From Maritimibacter sp. (lineage in GTDB: Bacteria > Pseudomonadota > Alphaproteobacteria > Rhodobacterales > Rhodobacteraceae): DNA of 7,125 nucleotides. The notes beneath the pieces were generated by a model, which was not told where the DNA came from, did no database searches, and saw only the letters and a program-made list of their open reading frames with translations. How positions within the stretch are numbered: the stretch's first letter is position 1; every line of letters starts with the position of its first letter. The translations under genes were made by a program, and so were the position numbers. The stretch is from NCBI GenBank assembly GCA_020441225.1, contig JAGRMP010000211.1, forward strand, positions 1 to 7,125, written 5' to 3'. This document shows, piece by piece, positions 5,799 through 7,125 of the stretch.

Positions 5799-6406
5799 TG
5801 CGCCACCATCTGGGCAAAGGCCGAGAAGCCGAGCGACATCAGGCCGGTGAGCAGGAAGGTGATCCCGAGGCCCCTGAGGCCCGCCGGGAGGTCGGCATAG
5901 GCGAGCCGCACCCGGATCGCCGACAGAATGATGACCGCGAGGGCAAAGCCCGCGCCGCTGCCAAGGCCGAAGGCGATGCTTTCGGTAAAGCCGAGGTGGC
6001 GTTCGACCATGAAGAGCGAGCCGGCAAGGATCGCGCAATGCACGGTGAGCAGCGGCAGGAACACCCCGAAAGCGGCGTAGATCGTGGGGAAGAACCGGTC
6101 GATCACCATCTCGGTGAGCTGCACCGTCGCCGCGATCACGCCGATGAAGGCGAGGAGCGAGAGATAGGAGAGGTCGAGATCCGGATAGCCCGCCCAGGCC
6201 AGCGCACCGGGCGCGAGGACCGAGGTGTAGATCAGCTGGTTGAGCGGCACGGTGAAGCCCATGGCGGCAATCACCGCGATGCCGAGCCCGACCGCGGTGC
6301 CCGGCCGTTTCGACAGCGCCAGGAAGGTGCAGAGCCCGAGGAACAGGGTCAGCGGCATGTTGTCGACCAACATGGCGTTGAGGAAGATGCCGAACAGCTC
6401 GCTCAT
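5795..6406 (-). CDS. nqrE: Na+-translocating NADH:quinone reductase subunit E
   Basis: A 203-residue integral membrane subunit with about six hydrophobic spans. Together with the homologous NqrD it forms the inner half-channel of the sodium pump and holds an iron or 2Fe-2S centre between the two proteins. The cysteines needed for that centre are present: C26 (GLCTF) and C124 (VHCAI), equivalent to C26 and C120 of Vibrio. The four-residue shift indicates a slightly longer loop between them, near WAGYPDLDLSYL (71-82). The conserved ends MLVDNMPLTLFLG and GLRGLGITF are recognisable. The start at 6406 has a strong GAGGAGG 7 nt upstream and shares ATGA with the nqrD stop; the gene ends in another ATGA overlap with nqrF. 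Confidence is high from sequence and order alone. Confidence 0.97.
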   Translation of the reverse strand: MSELFGIFLNAMLVDNMPLTLFLGLCTFLALSKRPGTAVGLGIAVIAAMGFTVPLNQLIYTSVLAPGALAWAGYPDLDLSYLSLLAFIGVIAATVQLTEMVIDRFFPTIYAAFGVFLPLLTVHCAILAGSLFMVERHLGFTESIAFGLGSGAGFALAVIILSAIRVRLAYADLPAGLRGLGITFLLTGLMSLGFSAFAQMVAQ

Positions 6407-7062
6407 TGCCGCGCCTCCTCCACTTCGGGGGCGGCGAAGTCGGGCGGTTCGGCCTGTTCGGCATAGACGGAGCGCACCACCCAGACGAGACCGCCGAGCA
6501 TGAAGAAGGCGCTGGGCGCGAGCAGCATGAGGTTGAAAGGCGTGAACCAGCCGCCGGCATCGACCGTGGGCAGAAGCTCGTAGCCGAAGAGCTTGCCGCG
6601 GCCGAAGATCTCGCGCAGCGACCCGATCACCACCAGCACCATGGAATAGCCGAGCCCGTTGCCGAGCGCATCGACCATCGACGGCAGGGGCGGGTTGTTG
6701 CGGGCGAAGCTCTCGGTGCGTCCGAGCACGATGCAATTGGTGGTGATGAGACCGACGAAGACCGAAAGCCGCTTCGAGATGTCGAAGAAATAGGCCTGCA
6801 GCACCTGGTCGATGATGATGACCAGCGAAGCGACGATGGTGATCTGGACGATGAGCCGGATGGTGCCGGGGATGAACTTGCGGATCGCGCTGATGATCCC
6901 GGCCGACAGCACCAGCACGGTGGTGAGCGAGGCCGCCATGGTCAGTGCGGTGTCGAGCGAGGTGGTGACCGCCAGCGAACTACAGATGCCGAGGATCTGC
7001 AGAGTGACCGGGTTCTGCCGGATCAGCGGGTCGGTCAGCGTGGTCCAGAGGCGCCCTGCCAT
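6403..7062 (-). CDS. nqrD: Na+-translocating NADH:quinone reductase subunit D
   Basis: A 219-residue membrane subunit, homologous to NqrE and inserted in the opposite orientation. The pair provides the cysteines for the intramembrane iron centre, here C27 (GICSSLAVTT) and C110 (TTNCIVLGR), matching C29 and C112 of Vibrio. Further hallmarks are VDQVLQAY-like IIDQVLQAY (83-91), the SVFVGL segment and GNGLGYS (134-140). About six membrane spans are seen, and a hydrophilic tail of some 20 residues (199-219, rich in Glu, Pro and Ala) is somewhat longer than in Vibrio. The ATG at 7062 follows the nqrC stop by one base and has GGGGAG 7 nt upstream, inside nqrC. Confidence 0.97.
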   Translation of the reverse strand: MAGRLWTTLTDPLIRQNPVTLQILGICSSLAVTTSLDTALTMAASLTTVLVLSAGIISAIRKFIPGTIRLIVQITIVASLVIIIDQVLQAYFFDISKRLSVFVGLITTNCIVLGRTESFARNNPPLPSMVDALGNGLGYSMVLVVIGSLREIFGRGKLFGYELLPTVDAGGWFTPFNLMLLAPSAFFMLGGLVWVVRSVYAEQAEPPDFAAPEVEEARQ

Positions 7063-7063
7063 C

Positions 7064-7125
7064 TCAGAACTCCCCGCGGCGGATCGCGTCGAGCAGGGGC
7101 CCGTAGCCGTCGGGGCCCATCCAGA
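7064..7125 (-). CDS. nqrC: Na+-translocating NADH:quinone reductase subunit C, C-terminal end (partial)
   Basis: Only the last 20 codons are in the window, reading WMGPDGYGPLLDAIRRGEF and then TGA (7064-7066). This fits the NqrC tail, which in Vibrio ends with a similar D-x-G-x-GPFL stretch, and the position directly before nqrD fits the universal nqrABCDEF order. NqrC is a periplasm-facing subunit carrying an FMN attached to threonine by ApbE; that threonine lies outside the window. The assignment rests on the short tail plus gene order. Confidence 0.9.
   Translation of the reverse strand, partial: WMGPDGYGPLLDAIRRGEF

Noticed and set aside
3273..5900. 875-codon open frame on the plus strand opposite nqrF, apbE and nqrM
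   Set aside because: It is antisense to four genes with unmistakable family motifs. Its composition (Gly, Arg, Ala, Glu, Asp rich) is typical of the shadow frame of GC-rich coding DNA.
4572..6560. A 662-codon version of nqrF starting at 6560
   Set aside because: The extra upstream residues are an out-of-frame reading of nqrE and nqrD; the true NqrF begins MSEIVVGSAV at 5798.

Overview
The window is high-GC DNA with almost every gene-sized codon ending in G or C. Its content is a marine-type alphaproteobacterial (most likely Rhodobacterales) chromosome segment. The evidence is a Na+-translocating NADH:quinone reductase (NQR) operon, a ferric-iron ABC permease, a tRNA gene with an encoded CCA, and protein sequences of roseobacter character. 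The genus assignment is inference, because no rRNA or other taxonomic marker is present.

Left part (1-2546): two divergent genes share an 82-90 bp intergenic region. The minus-strand gene (1-785, running off the left edge) encodes an uncharacterised protein. Its N-terminus resembles sulfotransferase-fold proteins, but with the nucleotide-binding loop destroyed. The plus-strand gene (876-2546) encodes a fused two-domain FbpB-type iron(III) permease. Neither the binding protein nor the ATPase of that transporter is in the window.

Middle (2547-3010): a tRNA-Thr(UGU) gene at 2626-2701 sits between GC-rich inverted repeats. A roughly 300 bp stretch follows with no intact gene. It holds a GTCCG-rich hairpin and what looks like a decayed coding remnant on the minus strand.

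Right part (3011-7125, all minus strand, so read from right to left): the 3' end of nqrC, then nqrD, nqrE, nqrF, apbE, nqrM and a two-CBS-domain gene. The genes are spaced 10 nt or less apart or overlap, so this is one operon. NqrC-F are subunits of the respiratory sodium pump. ApbE attaches FMN covalently to NQR subunits, and NqrM is a small cysteine-rich membrane protein needed for assembly of the complex. The terminal CBS protein overlaps nqrM by 8 nt, which makes it a candidate adenine-nucleotide-sensing partner of the pump; this is the most interesting loose end in an otherwise well-understood locus.

I found no mobile element, CRISPR array or clearly novel multi-gene system.
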